Of a stretch of 64,000 nt of DNA, positions 28,301-35,490 are shown piece after piece (within the stretch, counting starts at the first letter, position 1; each line of letters starts with the position of its first letter). The notes below the pieces were generated by a model. The model saw only the letters and a list, made by a program, of their open reading frames with translations. It made no database searches and was not told the DNA's origin. The stretch comes from Lycorma delicatula (Eukaryota; Arthropoda; Insecta; Hemiptera; Fulgoridae), in assembly GCF_047948215.1 (NCBI RefSeq), contig NC_134463.1, forward strand, positions 56,922,201-56,986,200, written 5' to 3'. The position numbers and the translations under genes were made by a program.

Positions 28301-31300
28301 ATAATCTCCAGAAACCTGGTTACAAAAACTGATTTCGGTTACTGGTATTTTATTATGTTTAGTTTCCAGGATAATATTCAACTTCCTGAGTCATTCCAGA
28401 TGTTAAAAACAAACAGGGTATGACGAATGGTTACATTAAAGAAGAAAAAATGTTTAAACTCCTTTGATTACATTGATAGCAAATAATTACTTACCTAATC
28501 CTGTTACTACTATTAAAAATTGGATTAATCCGGTGAAAAATGTTAATAGTATTACAAAATCCTTATTTAAACCATTTGTAAAGTCATTAATTATAATTGA
28601 CAAAAATGTTGAAGGTCCTACAAATATTTCTTTTACTGTACCAAATATTGCATGGATAATAAAACCAAGAAGTGTGGTTCTCAATCCAGTCTGTAAAGAG
28701 GAAACAATGATTACTAACAATTTTTCTTCTTTCCTATTACAAATGATAAGATGTAAATTTATATAAAAAAATTCAATATTCTAAGTAATATGAAAAATTA
28801 AATTATAATTTCAGTACAGGAATTTTTTAATTTATAAAATTTTATTGTATTCAGAGAGATCTGTCTAAATTTGTTAATTTAATTATAAAATTTTAATTCA
28901 ATCAACAATTAATGAAACAACAATAACTTAATCATTTTAAAATCATTAAAAATTATCAACTAACTTTCAGTTACATGGAAAATTGTTCTTCCAGAGGACT
29001 GTTTGATGCTAATTATGTTTATGAAACTTCTATTCTGTGAAAGTACGGTGGCACTTATGTTAATGATATCATCTTAAGAATGTTAAGAAAGCCCCTTAAT
29101 AATTTATCAAATAATGTATTTAATCTACATTACATTTATTCATTTAGTATATCGGTTTTTCACAAATTTAGTGTCTTTTTAAGGTGATCACCACATGCAA
29201 CAATGTCACTGAAGAAAAGCTGTGCTAATTTGATCCAAAGGTCCTCTGAAAGAATAATATCACGATTTTAAAATGCGTTTATTTATAAAATCTATTTGTA
29301 ATACTTAACCACAAAGTTACTCTTTAATATTCACTTATGATCATGCTTAATTAAAATGAAATAAAAATAGATTAAGATAATAGATTAAAAATATTACATA
29401 AGATTCAAAATTGAATGTACGTTGTGATCCCAAGGAAATCAGTTATCCTGTAGGAAAAATTAATAAATGTTATATTGATTGAGCTGATGGTTATGGACTT
29501 CATTGTTAAAAGTTGTTACTTTAGATATAAATTTATCCTTTGCTATTTGGGAGGATAAGATTATAAATTTGCCAACAACAATAAGATAATATACTCCATG
29601 CCTGGTTTCCTAAGGAGGTTGATGTGTATTCCACACTGGCTTCTTTATTGAGCTAAACATATAGCTGCATGTTAGCTTCCCAAGCCTGTCAAAATACAGG
29701 TGATAATCAAGTGTATGACTAACACCATCCATCCCTCTTATATCATAAGGACTATATAGTGTACATCATCACTCTTACAGAAAGCAAAGTTGTATCTCTT
29801 ATGTCTCTAAATGTTTTACTGCTGAAGAAAGACTATGACAAGTATAAAATAATAGATTAGTATACCCTATTTTATTCTGAAAAACATTAATACACTCAGT
29901 AGGGGAAATTTAGAAATAAGATAATTTAACTGTATATTTATTTAATGTATGGTTTTTTACTGTGTAAAAAATTTACACTTTTTGTTATTTCCTGATTTAT
30001 TCTGAAAACAATAACCTTTAATAATCCCCTAATGTCTTTGTTACCCCATACAATACTAAATAATGAACATTTCAGATAAAAAAACTTACAATGTTTCTTT
30101 ATTTTTATTCATAAGGACTATTACTAATGTAACATTTACATTAATCTTAATCAGTAAATCTAAATTTACTTTTGACTTGGAAGTTGAAAAAATTATTTTA
30201 GTATTCATTAAATATTTTATCTATTACCAGTTCAATTATTCTATTTTGTTTCATAGGATTTTCCATTGTTTGTAATAAGTTATTTACGTAAAGTCATTAA
30301 TATTTAAGCTCTTTTCTAATCTTTAGCTTTTTTCCATAGATGGATTTATGTCAGAAACTTGATAAGATTGTCTCACTTTACATAAAACATCATTTAATAA
30401 CTTCATTGTAATATTTAAAATACATTTACATTCCTCAACTTTATTCTTATCCTTCATAATGGGATTTTTGTTGGTTATTCTCATAAAGTTTTCTGCTTGT
30501 CAGTTTTTACCGTAACATTCCACGAACTGTACTATATCACATAACTCAATATCCAAAATACCAAAATTTAAGTGATATAATTAATAATACTATCGCCATT
30601 ATTACTTTACCTAAACTGATCCGAAATAGAAAAAATACAATGTAATTTTAAATGTATATATATAACACAGTGATACATAGATTTTCTCCTAAAACTGAGA
30701 TGAGAACGGTTGTATAGAGTAAATCGCGAAGAGAAAAACCCCGTTTGAAAAAAGATTTTATCGGATCGCGTTAATTAGTTATTAACGATTAAGGTTAAAA
30801 AATTTTTGATTGTCAACCATATGATTTTTTGAAGTGTGTATTGGAAATTTTATACAGAATATGAATGTCTGAAAATTATATAAAAAAAGAAAACAAGAAT
30901 TATTTTGATGTCTGAAAAATAAATAAATAAATCGAGAAAAGGTGAAATCGGGAAATACCTTCAAACAAGTGTTAACGATAAGCTATAAGGGTAATAAACA
31001 TCGGTTTGCCGTAGCATTGTTGCGCCGCCGTAATCCCTACAATAAAAGGTAACAACAATGCATATTCCCACCTAATTAATATTGGATATTAAAAATACAT
31101 CGATTTTTTGCCGTTGGTTAGAAAATTGTTTTTTTAGGGGGGGAATTGTGAAAAAGATCCCATTGTAAATGTTATTATGTGAAAGAATATTTAAATAAAT
31201 TAAACATGTAATCTGGTATTAATGAATGTTAAAAGAAACGATAAGTATTTCTGAATCTGAATTCTTATAATTCTGATAAATCTTGTCTTACAGCTATACT

Positions 31301-33477
31301 ACTTCTGAATCAAAACAGGTAGCCAAAAGCTTGATAATGACTAGTGTAAGAGATCTTAATATAAACTGGATCTCTGTCATTATTCTACAAGCCATTTATC
31401 TCGTGCTTTAAGTAATGTTAATAGATCACTTGGTTTATTATTTCCTAATATCAACTCTTTTAATAATATAAAGATTATATTAAAATTATACTATGCAGCA
31501 ATTATTAGTACATTAGAAAGATTTTCGTTTAGCAACTCTTCTTCCATTAAGCTGCACAATTGATGTTATACTTCAAAATAAATCTCTGAGGTACTTGTCT
31601 CGGTAGAAGTTTAATGCTTATTGTCCTATTTTAAGATCTCTCTTCTATGTTCAGTCCCAAAAGTTAGTAGTTTATTTAATGACTTGTTATTTTTCTACAG
31701 CATTTTTAATAGCAATATTCATACTCTAGAATATGTTAGTTCATTCAATTTTTAATATTCTCTTTAACAGATCTACATATCTATTTCTCATTCCTTTTAC
31801 TAGTACAACTTCTTACTGAAATCACTTCATTTCTCTTGGGGTTGAAAATTAGACCTTATGAATTACAGTTAGTACATTTTAAGTGACAATGACAGATTTT
31901 CTGTGTGGGCAGGCAGCAACATGTTGATGAAGATAATTTCTTTTACTGCCTAATTTTTGGCGATGTGTGTATATTTCACATTGGTGGAAAGATCAATAGA
32001 CAAAAAATATGTGTATAGGAATTAGAAAATCCTAGATAAACTATGCAACGTATACACAGATTGCCTTGAGTGAAACTTTTTTGTGCTATTTCCCACAAAA
32101 AGTGTATAAAGTTTTTTTTTTTTTTTTTTTTTTTTCAGTAACACTCAGTAGTTGGAGGAATTTATCTTGTTCTCACCAAGCGAGAGGCTGATGCTTCAAT
32201 ATGAGGAAGACCTAGAACCTCATTTTTGTACAAGATGAAGCTCTACCTCATTGGCATGTAGAGGTGCTAAATTATTTAGATGAATGCCTTCTCAGAAGAT
32301 ATTGGATTTACCATGCAACTGACAAAAAGATAAAAACATGGTGGTGTTGTGTTCAGAAATCCAGGCTTAACTCCTTATTACTTTTTGTGTGATTTTAAAA
32401 AAGACAAAGTTTTGTCTCTCCTCCTTCATTCGATATTGAAGGCGTAAAATAACATACATCACAAATGTTTTGCTAGAGTTGAGGGGGAAGTGTTTTCATG
32501 TGTTTCGGTTGAATTTGATTTCGGTGTTTGTATCGTGTCCATATGTAGAAAACTTATAGACACTAACTTTCTATAAAAAAAATTTACGTAATAATCTCCA
32601 TATCTGAAAAATAATTGAACTGTTTATTTTGTTTGTAATCACCCTACATTTTTGGGGTTCTATGAAAATTAAATTGTTGAAGGGTTTTATTAAAATTTAT
32701 GTCTTACCATGAAAACATATTGAGATCTAGATGTGATGAATCTGAATACATTCTATTGCTTTCAGTATGAGTAATAACATATTTGTAATGAATGATTATT
32801 TTTATCTCTCATATCTTCAGCTTCAGCTGTTCAAAATTTGTATTTTCTGCTGTATACAACACCTGTGCAAAAGGTTGTGCACCTTTGTATCAAATGTTAT
32901 ATAGTACTGTTTATAATAATTACATTTCCTTGTATAAAACCTAATCTTAATGTATAAAAAATGGTACCAAGAATGTTTATAATAGTCTAATTAAAAAAAC
33001 AAAAAAAAATTAATTATCGTCCAAAAGACTATATAACTCTCCTTAAATGGTATTACTGTTCAGATAGGTCTTAAAATAACAATTGTTAAATTTCAAGCAA
33101 TTAGAATATAATGTTTAATTCCTTGTTATATTTCCAAAACAATATTGCAAGAGAAAAGCAGTTTGTTCATACAAATCAAGTCATATTTTTTATCAGGCCT
33201 TTCCTTAAAATTACCACTGATTATTCACTAGTTGATGTAATGTAGTAACTGTGATGAGGTACCTCGACTGGAACGCCTGCTAGTCCTGCATATGCTGTAC
33301 TTAATGGAATAAGTGTAATCCCTACCGATATTCCAGCAATAATATCATATAAACAATTAATTGATGTAAAATATTCTATAGAAATCACTTGTATTATTGG
33401 GACATGCTGCATAAAAAATCTCTTGAATTTAACAGTATAATTTTCTTCTATGTCGTTTTGAACTTGCTCCTCTTCCA
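1413..33477 (-). CDS. Gene A: SLC26-family anion transporter (SLC26A11-like), nine coding exons, incomplete at both ends
   Basis: This is a multi-pass plasma-membrane anion transporter of the SLC26/SulP family. Exons, in transcript order: 33477-33263, 28690-28495, 24897-24674, 17824-17677, 14747-14583, 11374-11213, 8647-8507, 3436-3291 and 1581-1413. Together they are 1566 bases, about 522 residues, and all phases agree with no stop. Visible landmarks are the TM1 stretch ending AYAGLAG, GTVKE and VGP in the second exon, NFISLPV..GF in the third, AMPATG and VKTTFAG in the sixth, PKASLSAVII in the seventh, and a STAS start (FPASETLRD, VVNCS) in the ninth. Family members are usually about 600 residues, so roughly 60-80 C-terminal residues and a short N-terminus are missing here. 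Family-typical IPQ is IPL, and the usual Ser/Thr-Arg in TM10 is Ile-Ala, so the substrate may be altered. Assignment to the family is firm; which anion it carries is unknown. Confidence 0.93.
1582..3290 (-). other. Gene A intron between the STAS exon and the TM13-14 exon
   Basis: AT-rich and non-coding apart from the deleted mariner at 2197-2915. The remainder shows no gene, RNA or recognisable repeat. Confidence 0.8.
2197..2915 (-). mobile_element. Internally deleted mariner element with terminal inverted repeats
   Basis: Both ends carry the repeat tgtccagaaagtaactta (left; right end is its reverse complement with tggaccgcc), flanked by TA on each side (2195-2196 and 2916-2917), the mariner target site. 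Reading the minus strand, the N-terminal part gives KPIEIHRQLFEVYEDGIMSK, a mariner helix-turn-helix start, and the other end gives LVHRYKCLDLNGDYIKN, the mariner C-terminus. The catalytic core between them is gone, leaving a 0.72-kb non-autonomous copy with several stops. Confidence 0.8.
3291..3436 (-). CDS. Gene A exon: TM13-TM14 and linker to STAS
   Basis: The acceptor is aatattgcag and the donor CATAAG|gtaatc. Two hydrophobic helices are separated by SEGLIGG, where relatives have EIGILVG. They are followed by the cytoplasmic linker WSRPQISV, where relatives have ARP.I.V. It is 146 bases, phase 1 in and phase 0 out. Confidence 0.9.
4690..5100 (+). mobile_element. DDE transposase fossil, DUF4817-type N-terminal half
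   Basis: The plus-strand translation reads PTFKSICQTLRETGSLVSQS, then a basic linker, SPAKSIRRASYELEIP and TVHNIIHKG. This is the paired helix-turn-helix architecture (R..F.ETGSV..k....p / SP.kS.RrlS.ELgIs..tv..ILHK) of the abundant insect transposases labelled DUF4817. After a frame change SDEA.FH is echoed at about 5039-5060. There is no intact frame. A matching C-terminal fragment of this family lies at 32150-32570. Confidence 0.65.
6250..7260 (+). mobile_element. Mariner-like transposon fossil
   Basis: A degraded transposase can be followed through several frames and stops: VMSDENGVETLRYGK, LVEKVEHAV, ITAELSQNFPKILRSTLYRV, RKYCAYGY, a block with KIMTTIF then ERKGILLAEIMKSGD, and a C-terminus VGWLLNTSKAMFNS then RYIKYLNLGGD. 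The order and spacing match mariner (DD34D) transposases. The catalytic HHDNA segment is not visible. Terminal repeats were not resolved. Confidence 0.65.
7489..7603. repeat. Dispersed repeat, copy 1 (partner at 23696-23802)
   Basis: About 115 bases running from ttatcttttaaaatta to ttccaggagta match 23696-23802 with scattered differences. At 23.7 kb it directly precedes a Tc3-like fossil, so it may be the 5' end of that element. Here nothing transposase-like follows. Confidence 0.5.
7851..8022. other. GC-rich island of unknown origin inside AT-rich intron
   Basis: About 170 bases rich in ggcct/ccagg motifs begin at gatggtcagggctttgccc and end near cacagctcgattcg. Base composition is far from the flanks. 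It is open in two plus-strand frames, but I recognise no protein. A fragment of a GC-rich retrotransposon untranslated region is one possibility. Confidence 0.4.
8290..8475. repeat. Dispersed repeat fragment resembling an insect non-LTR 3' tail
   Basis: The text atcctgcaaatttgaaagca, ttggttgattggtta and tagacacagacagataaaca closely resembles a segment I know as a widespread insect repeat tail that ends in short tandem acag(a) units. It lies just 3' of the exon at 8507 on the minus strand. Confidence 0.4.
8507..8647 (-). CDS. Gene A exon: TM11-TM12 region
   Basis: The acceptor is ttttattttag and the donor GACA|gtaagt. The translation has LTLTFLTPYMYFIPKASLSA, the counterpart of family FLTP.F.YIPKA.LAAVII, followed by VIIFSVMVKLNI and IWKTD, the equivalent of family IW+..K.D. 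The exon is 141 bases, phase 1 in and out, and too short to appear as a long ORF. Confidence 0.9.
8740..9215. repeat. Probable non-LTR retrotransposon 3' region remnant
   Basis: After an AT/T-rich start comes tggccgaaaaacgcctgggc then gttatcatcgcccgg, a GC-richer motif pair of the kind seen in insect LINE 3' ends. It is followed by A-rich sequence and a second GC-richer patch (ccgctatcgtcgcacaagac). No coding capacity is left. Confidence 0.35.
9300..10290 (-). mobile_element. Mariner-like element interrupted by a SINE
   Basis: Minus-strand pieces read in order: KVNASDIHRCLKPIYGDETV (10280-10190), then after the SINE AIKF.ASEFGKANEDEPQSGR with LVSVTNENH (about 9850-9760), KLKFELIPYPLYS (about 9560), and LVHHWEKCLDVNGDYVKK (9400-9310). 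This is the order of a mariner transposase: helix-turn-helix, DEPQSGRP linker, the PPYSPD block and the C-terminus. There are many stops and a central gap; the catalytic triad is not recoverable by eye. Confidence 0.68.
9874..10171 (-). mobile_element. tRNA-derived SINE, family 1, copy with 14-bp target duplication
   Basis: The tRNA-like head is at the right end on the minus strand: tggtctagtgg (box A) and gttccagcg/ttcaagtcc-like (box B). The body contains catcctctgaagtatta and the tail ggctaaacaggaaaaagaaa. The direct repeat actcacagtagttc occurs at 9860-9873 and 10172-10185. It sits inside the mariner at 9300-10290. Confidence 0.82.
11213..11374 (-). CDS. Gene A exon: TM10 anion-site segment, unusual residues
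   Basis: The acceptor is aattacag and the donor TCAG|gtaaat. The exon encodes GKPIETSQEFLSLSLANTFG, then AMPATG, then VKTTFAGVYSG. Insect homologues read roughly MP.TGSF.RTAVN.ASGVKTP..G.F.G here. An ungapped alignment puts Ile-Ala where the family's Ser/Thr-Arg pair of the anion site should be, with small hydrophobic residues around it (GVIIAGAVAS). The flanking residues are well conserved, so this is a real replacement rather than a misread boundary. Confidence 0.92.
11434..11465. repeat. Compound (GC)n(GT)n(GA)n microsatellite
   Basis: gcgcgcgcg passes into gtgtgtgtg and then agagagagaga, 60 bases 5' of the TM10 exon acceptor on the transcript strand. Confidence 0.9.
13278..13321. repeat. 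(AAT)n microsatellite
   Basis: About fourteen aat units with one tga interruption. Confidence 0.95.
14583..14747 (-). CDS. Gene A exon: G.I..GLP loop and TM9
   Basis: This exon has no long ORF of its own because it is short. The acceptor is a T-run followed by cag. The reading continues as GTIEGGLHIPSLPPF, the family's G.I..GLP..P.P loop, then QGGIIVVPLMSALATITIAKSY, matching family SI.IAKAF. The donor is ATA|gttagt, a weaker but valid GT site. Joining in phase 1 to the next exon gives AKSYSHGKPI, the usual context. Length is 165 bases. Confidence 0.88.
14748..17676 (-). other. Gene A intron between the TM9 and TM7-8 exons
   Basis: It contains a truncated SINE (15122-15310). At 16330-16800 the minus strand has two fairly long overlapping open stretches with a Leu/Lys-rich, coiled-coil-like piece (RLKIECLKGVEEL, KKKVKLLENNL) broken by a stop. 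This may be the relic of a retrotransposon ORF1, but I cannot identify it. The remainder is featureless. Confidence 0.6.
15122..15310 (+). mobile_element. SINE family 1, 5'-truncated copy
   Basis: It matches the body and tail of the 48184-48470 copy: gattgtggata, ttctttggtggttgggtttc, tacaagactacacttcattt and catcctctgaagtaat. The tRNA-like head is missing and the tail is degraded to gtttagaggcagaaac. Confidence 0.75.
17677..17824 (-). CDS. Gene A exon: loop and TM7-TM8 region
   Basis: The acceptor is tgttacag and the donor GTAG|gtaatc. The exon encodes a basic loop (KLNNIRIKYS) and a hydrophobic helix SRNAIVILSATAATG ending in FIVV. This matches the family segment where a K/R-rich loop leads into a helix before the extracellular GxIxxGLP motif, which lies at the start of the next exon. 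It is 148 bases, phase 0 in and phase 1 out. Confidence 0.88.
18620..19035 (-). mobile_element. RTE-type LINE, 3' end of the reverse transcriptase ORF, degraded
   Basis: The minus strand reads LGFFGHIMRMQESRLLKQ, then SKTTKTGCRWIREIK and a Lys/Arg-rich end. This matches the conserved tail LxFfGHi.RM...RL.kqif......k....Wi.eik.D that closes many insect LINE ORFs. Frame breaks are present. The element is 5'-truncated, as LINE copies usually are. Confidence 0.6.
19173..19186. repeat. Poly-C run of 14
   Basis: A homopolymer of 14 C stands out in sequence of roughly 30 percent GC. Confidence 0.95.
20699..20792 (+). mobile_element. SINE family 2, decayed fragment
   Basis: gagcaaatcccag is followed by ttggcacttttcatacacta and tttatctcatcatg. 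This lines up with the box-B region and body of the intact copy at 41191-41336, apart from an inserted stretch. Confidence 0.5.
21330..21605 (-). mobile_element. SINE family 1, full-length decayed copy with target duplication
   Basis: In minus orientation it has the head near 21600 (gattgtaacccattg-like), the shared ttgggtttcaatta and catcctctgaa blocks, and an A-rich tail at the left. An imperfect 14-bp direct repeat, actacaaaactact (21316-21329) and actacacaactact (21606-21619), flanks it. Confidence 0.75.
21970..22135 (+). mobile_element. SINE family 2, tRNA-derived
   Basis: Box A-like ttgtggtggaatagtagagt and box B gggttcaaatcctagccagg are spaced as in a tRNA. They are followed by the family body tttttcatacactaca and atatctcaca, and an A-run near 22125. 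It shares the same arrangement as 41191-41336. Confidence 0.68.
22928..23605 (-). mobile_element. Mariner (DD34D) transposase, C-terminal two thirds
   Basis: The minus strand reads TGDETWVCRYD, then a WRH..S core, VKVMLTIFFD and FLPQGQTIN. After a frame break come WLLHHDNAPVHTS, QPPYSPDMTPCDFFLFPKIK, LKGRRFTSIDEIK and GWKKCWHTC. The catalytic aspartates in GDETW, HHDNA and CDFF are all present, and 34 residues separate the last two, the mariner signature. The left end at about 22929 (ccaggtgtgttcaaaaagaa) looks like an inverted terminal repeat. The N-terminal half and the opposite repeat are missing. It is the best-preserved catalytic core in the window but cannot encode a full protein. Confidence 0.82.
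23696..23802. repeat. Dispersed repeat, copy 2 (partner at 7489-7603)
   Basis: From ttatcttttaaaattag to ttccaggagta it is collinear with the earlier copy, with substitutions. It abuts the Tc3-like fossil that follows. Confidence 0.5.
23803..24610 (+). mobile_element. Tc1/Tc3-like (DD34E) transposon fossil
   Basis: Broken plus-strand frames give RQKTRRPAKNQL, SKKGSYVAKHMQIGLK, MFSEKSHF (family vFSDES.F), PVDGTLKSIGYIKILKERV, a stop-ridden KFPQTG block and NPIENLWATV. The order matches Tc3-like transposases, whose last acidic residue is the E in NPIENLW. The text gaattaatttgcaagctatt near 24592 may be the right terminal repeat. Confidence 0.65.
24625..24647. repeat. (TA)n microsatellite
   Basis: About eleven ta units, following tgtgtg, immediately 3' of the exon at 24674 on the minus strand. 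Confidence 0.9.
24674..24897 (-). CDS. Gene A exon: TM5-TM6 region
   Basis: The acceptor is gttaacag and the donor TCT|gtaagt. It joins in phase 1 to the previous exon to rebuild the glycine of GLGYIVNFISLPVATGF, the counterpart of family LG.LV.FIS.PV..GF. GASLNIIISMTPALIG follows, with a loop (SRGHG) and another hydrophobic helix ending LFILS. It is 224 bases long and open throughout. The polypyrimidine tract is poor, but the protein match fixes the boundary. Confidence 0.92.
25330..25660 (+). mobile_element. Possible GIY-YIG-like piece of a Penelope element
   Basis: Across a frame shift the plus strand gives QTC then ECGKGYQTC, followed by an HK..F-like stretch. This recalls LTCpeCgkaYiGqTgR.f..R..EHk, the C-terminal endonuclease of Penelope-like elements. 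The match is short, and a decayed unrelated sequence is possible. Confidence 0.28.
26821..26951. repeat. Near-perfect inverted repeat, 56-bp arms, 19-bp loop
   Basis: The left arm 26821-26876 begins atttttaaaagttttcaatg and its reverse complement is 26896-26951. The arms differ at one position (gtaaatc against gtagatc). The loop is atgcataaaatttacaaaa. It could be a foldback element or MITE, a recent palindromic duplication, or a hairpin RNA source, since it lies in an intron of gene A. No flanking target duplication is obvious. Confidence 0.95.
27290..28160 (+). mobile_element. Mariner-like element fossil with lost catalytic residues
   Basis: The translation in pieces: IQFILKFY, KGKNATQAAKIICDVYG, VQVAQIWFKHFQ, then HHHNARPHTSLVTCRTLIEYG, WEILMDPLYSLDLT and YHFF. 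This matches mariner of the type with NA..A..IC..fG at the N-terminus. The HHDNARPH aspartate is histidine here, and the final aspartate before the YH.F block is valine. Many stops. A duplicated 50-base unit closes the element (28058-28157). Confidence 0.68.
28058..28157. repeat. Tandem duplication of about 50 bases
   Basis: ccatagaactct ... ggcttcaaaagaggcctgtg occurs twice in direct order, starting at 28058 and 28110, with differing middles (aacgatataaagt and cttaaggat). Confidence 0.85.
28495..28690 (-). CDS. Gene A exon: TM2-TM4 region
   Basis: The acceptor is tttacag and the donor is TTAG|gtaagt, a perfect consensus. The 196 bases encode 65 residues plus one base: TGLRTTLLGF (family position of YGLY..F.G), HAIFGTVKE, VGPST where the family has GPTS/A, then two hydrophobic helices. 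Gene B has an exon of exactly 196 bases with the same phases and about half of the residues identical by eye. Confidence 0.92.
31330..31850 (+). mobile_element. Probable CR1/Jockey-type LINE, C-terminal RT region, decayed
   Basis: Plus-strand fragments resemble the post-RT tail of such LINEs: SRALSNVNRSLGLL (thumb-like SRA...LR), KLYYAAIISTLERF, ILQNKSLRYLSR (family LQKraIR.i....yr), CPILRSLF.Y and IPFTSTTS. All frames are interrupted and similarity is judged from block order only. Confidence 0.42.
32112..32135. repeat. Poly-T run of 24
   Basis: A homopolymer directly upstream of the transposase remnant that follows. It could be the A-tail of a minus-strand retroposon, but no body is recognised. 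Confidence 0.9.
32150..32570 (+). mobile_element. DDE transposase fossil, DUF4817-type C-terminal half
   Basis: Reading gives QDEALPHWHVEVLNYLDECL then RRYWIY, where the family has QQDGAP.H....Vr.yLne.fp.RWIGR. After a frame change come LTPYYFLCDFKKDKV (family LTPlDFfLWGf.Kd.Vy) and SFDIEGVK. Stops throughout. It pairs in family and region with the fossil at 4690-5100. Confidence 0.6.
33263..33477 (-). CDS. Gene A exon (first recognised): cytoplasmic N-terminus and TM1
   Basis: The exon encodes an acidic N-terminus, the VPIIQ motif (family PI core before TM1), then DIIAGISVGITLIP and AYAGLAGVPVE. It ends at a GAG|gtacct donor in phase 0, the same place gene B splits. No in-frame ATG precedes the acidic stretch; an in-frame TAA lies at about 33518-33520. 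I therefore place an acceptor at ggcag (33481-33478), which implies a start codon in an upstream exon not found. The pyrimidine tract there is weak. An alternative is initiation at the internal Met before QHVPI, which would give a shortened N-terminus. The family glutamine in IPQ is leucine here. Confidence 0.82.
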
Positions 33478-34047
33478 CTGCCACATAAACAATTGATTGT
33501 TTAAAATTATTATGAAATTAAAAACTATGTACAGTTTATTAACTGTTAGTAAAATTTAATAATAAAAAAGCTACAGTGCATGTACAAATTTATGATTTAA
33601 GATTTATTATAGGCTATCTCGTTAACTATAATGCTAGTCTATTTGAAGCTATTCTTTAATTTTTAACTGGATGTGAATGTTCATGATAAGAGTATTTTAC
33701 TTTATAGGTTCAAATAATAGTACTGTCTTATAAATATCAGCCTAAGACCACCTATGTAGCTAAATATTTTACATTTTTTGTTAGTCATTACACTGATATA
33801 TTGCACTGTGACAATATGTTAATTGTACAATACTGAAGAGCTTCAGAGCTTTGCATTGCAATAACATGTCTTGTTTCTAGTAGAATCAGTTGCAGACCAT
33901 TTATTAGTGGATTGCATTAAACAAAAAATGTACTTTTTGTCAACGGTATGTTTTTCATTGCTATATATATGCTAATTTAGTTATATTGCTGTTTTCTTTG
34001 TTTTACAGATGTAAGCTGAATTATAATGAAGGACTTACCTTGTTACA

Positions 34048-34073
34048 CTATATATATATATATATATATATAT
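34048..34073. repeat. (TA)n microsatellite
   Basis: Thirteen ta units. Confidence 0.95.
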
Positions 34074-35129
34074 TAGCAGGATGAGGATCCAGAGAGAATT
34101 ATTGGCTGTTGTCAGAGAATGGCTGAGCAGCCAGCATTTTGTAAAAAATTTCACTTATGCCCAAAACGAATAATATCTTTGGAAACACCTTTCCTTTATG
34201 AATGTAAAACTGCTAGGACAGTGAACTGCCAGGCACATTACTAGAAATTTAAAGGAATGTGTCTTTACATTTCTTTAAGTGTAAAGATACATTTAAAAAA
34301 ATTTAATTGTATCTTTAAATTTCTTAGAGGGAAGCCTCTAAAGAATGGGGAGTGTCATTTAGAATTTAAATGGAGTGTCACTTCAGTAGTAGAGGAGTGT
34401 CACTTTCTCTACTTGCCCTTTAGAATCATTTAGCATTCAAAACAACAAGCAGAATTAGGTTAGTGAGTGTACAAAAGTGCAATTAATTGTATCATTAAAG
34501 ATTCGCGTAAAATTACTACTTCCCTTTCAACCTTAACCTCAAATTTTAGTTTGAAGCTCAGCTACAATGTTGTTTCTTTTTAATTCAAGTTTACTGTGAG
34601 GTTGCTCAAGCTTAATTTGTAATTTTAACTATCTGTAAAATTATACTATTCCATGACATTACATAAGTATTCATTTTAATAAATTTTCTTCTTTCATTAA
34701 CAGTCATTGGGTATCACTGAGCATCATATTTACTATTATAATTTGTATTGGTAGTTTCTTGGAAATGTGTATTTTAGGTATCACAAACAATTTTCTAAAT
34801 TTTTAAGCCATGAAGCTCTTTTCAACCAAGCCCATGTCTTCCAAGAATTCTTCTCTGTATGTGATTTATAAAATGTTATAAATATTACAGTGTCATTTGA
34901 GTCTCATATACTCATGGTTGTGCATTTTTATAGCCGTCACTTACCTAGATATTCTATTAATCCATAAAAAAAGATGATAATCTATTCATAATAATGATTT
35001 AAATATTTAAAGTACAAAATCCTCAAAATTAATTATGCTTCTGCACTAAATGAACAAGTGCAGTACAAATATAAAGTATCCTGTAAAAGACACTGAAAGA
35101 AATTTGTTTCTAGATTTTGGTTCTGATTT

Positions 35130-35490
35130 GATCTCCATGATCAAACGTTTTTACTTTGATTCTTCTTCTTCTTTTGATCCCTCGCTGATGTTTTGATTGG
35201 ATTGATTTCTAAGCCTGTGGGTGCCAATGGTTGTTTGAACTCACTAACAAGATGCTTCCATGCATGGCAATCTATGGTTAATTTTTTGGCCTCATTAAGG
35301 TTTAACTTTTTTTTATATCATCATCAATCTGCTTGATCCACATTTTCTTTGGTACTGTTTGTTGGACTCTTAAATGGGAGGGCTGTTCATGCCAGATGAG
35401 TTTGTATGGTAGTTGGTTTCCAGTCATTATGCAGACATGGACAAACCATAGCAGTCTTCGTTTTTGAATCTGTTCCTTGATTGTTGGCTG
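35130..35490 (-). mobile_element. LINE 3' end: conserved tail of an endonuclease/reverse transcriptase ORF
   Basis: The minus strand reads RRLLWFVHVCIM, then QLPYKLIWHEQPS, WIKQIDDDIKK, LTIDCHAWKHLVSEFK and QPLAPTG. This matches the closing LlWfGHv.RM...RLP..il.w.p.g.r..GrP...WidqI..Dl ...A.DR..Wr.lv. of many insect LINE ORFs. A few stops and frame changes are present. It is strongly 5'-truncated. Confidence 0.68.

Larger units (their letters stand above)
24898..28494 (-). other. Gene A intron between the TM5-6 and TM2-4 exons
   Basis: It holds a possible Penelope-like remnant, the 131-bp inverted repeat at 26821-26951 and a mariner. The stretch 25910-26820 shows nothing recognisable. Confidence 0.75.
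28691..33262 (-). other. Gene A intron between the TM2-4 and TM1 exons
   Basis: It holds a probable LINE RT remnant (31330-31850) and a DUF4817-type transposase C-terminus (32150-32570). The stretch 28770-31320 shows no recognisable feature. Confidence 0.75.

Noticed and set aside
28464..28766. 100-codon open frame on the plus strand
   Set aside because: It is antisense to the gene A exon at 28495-28690, which has family-matching protein and splice sites on the minus strand.
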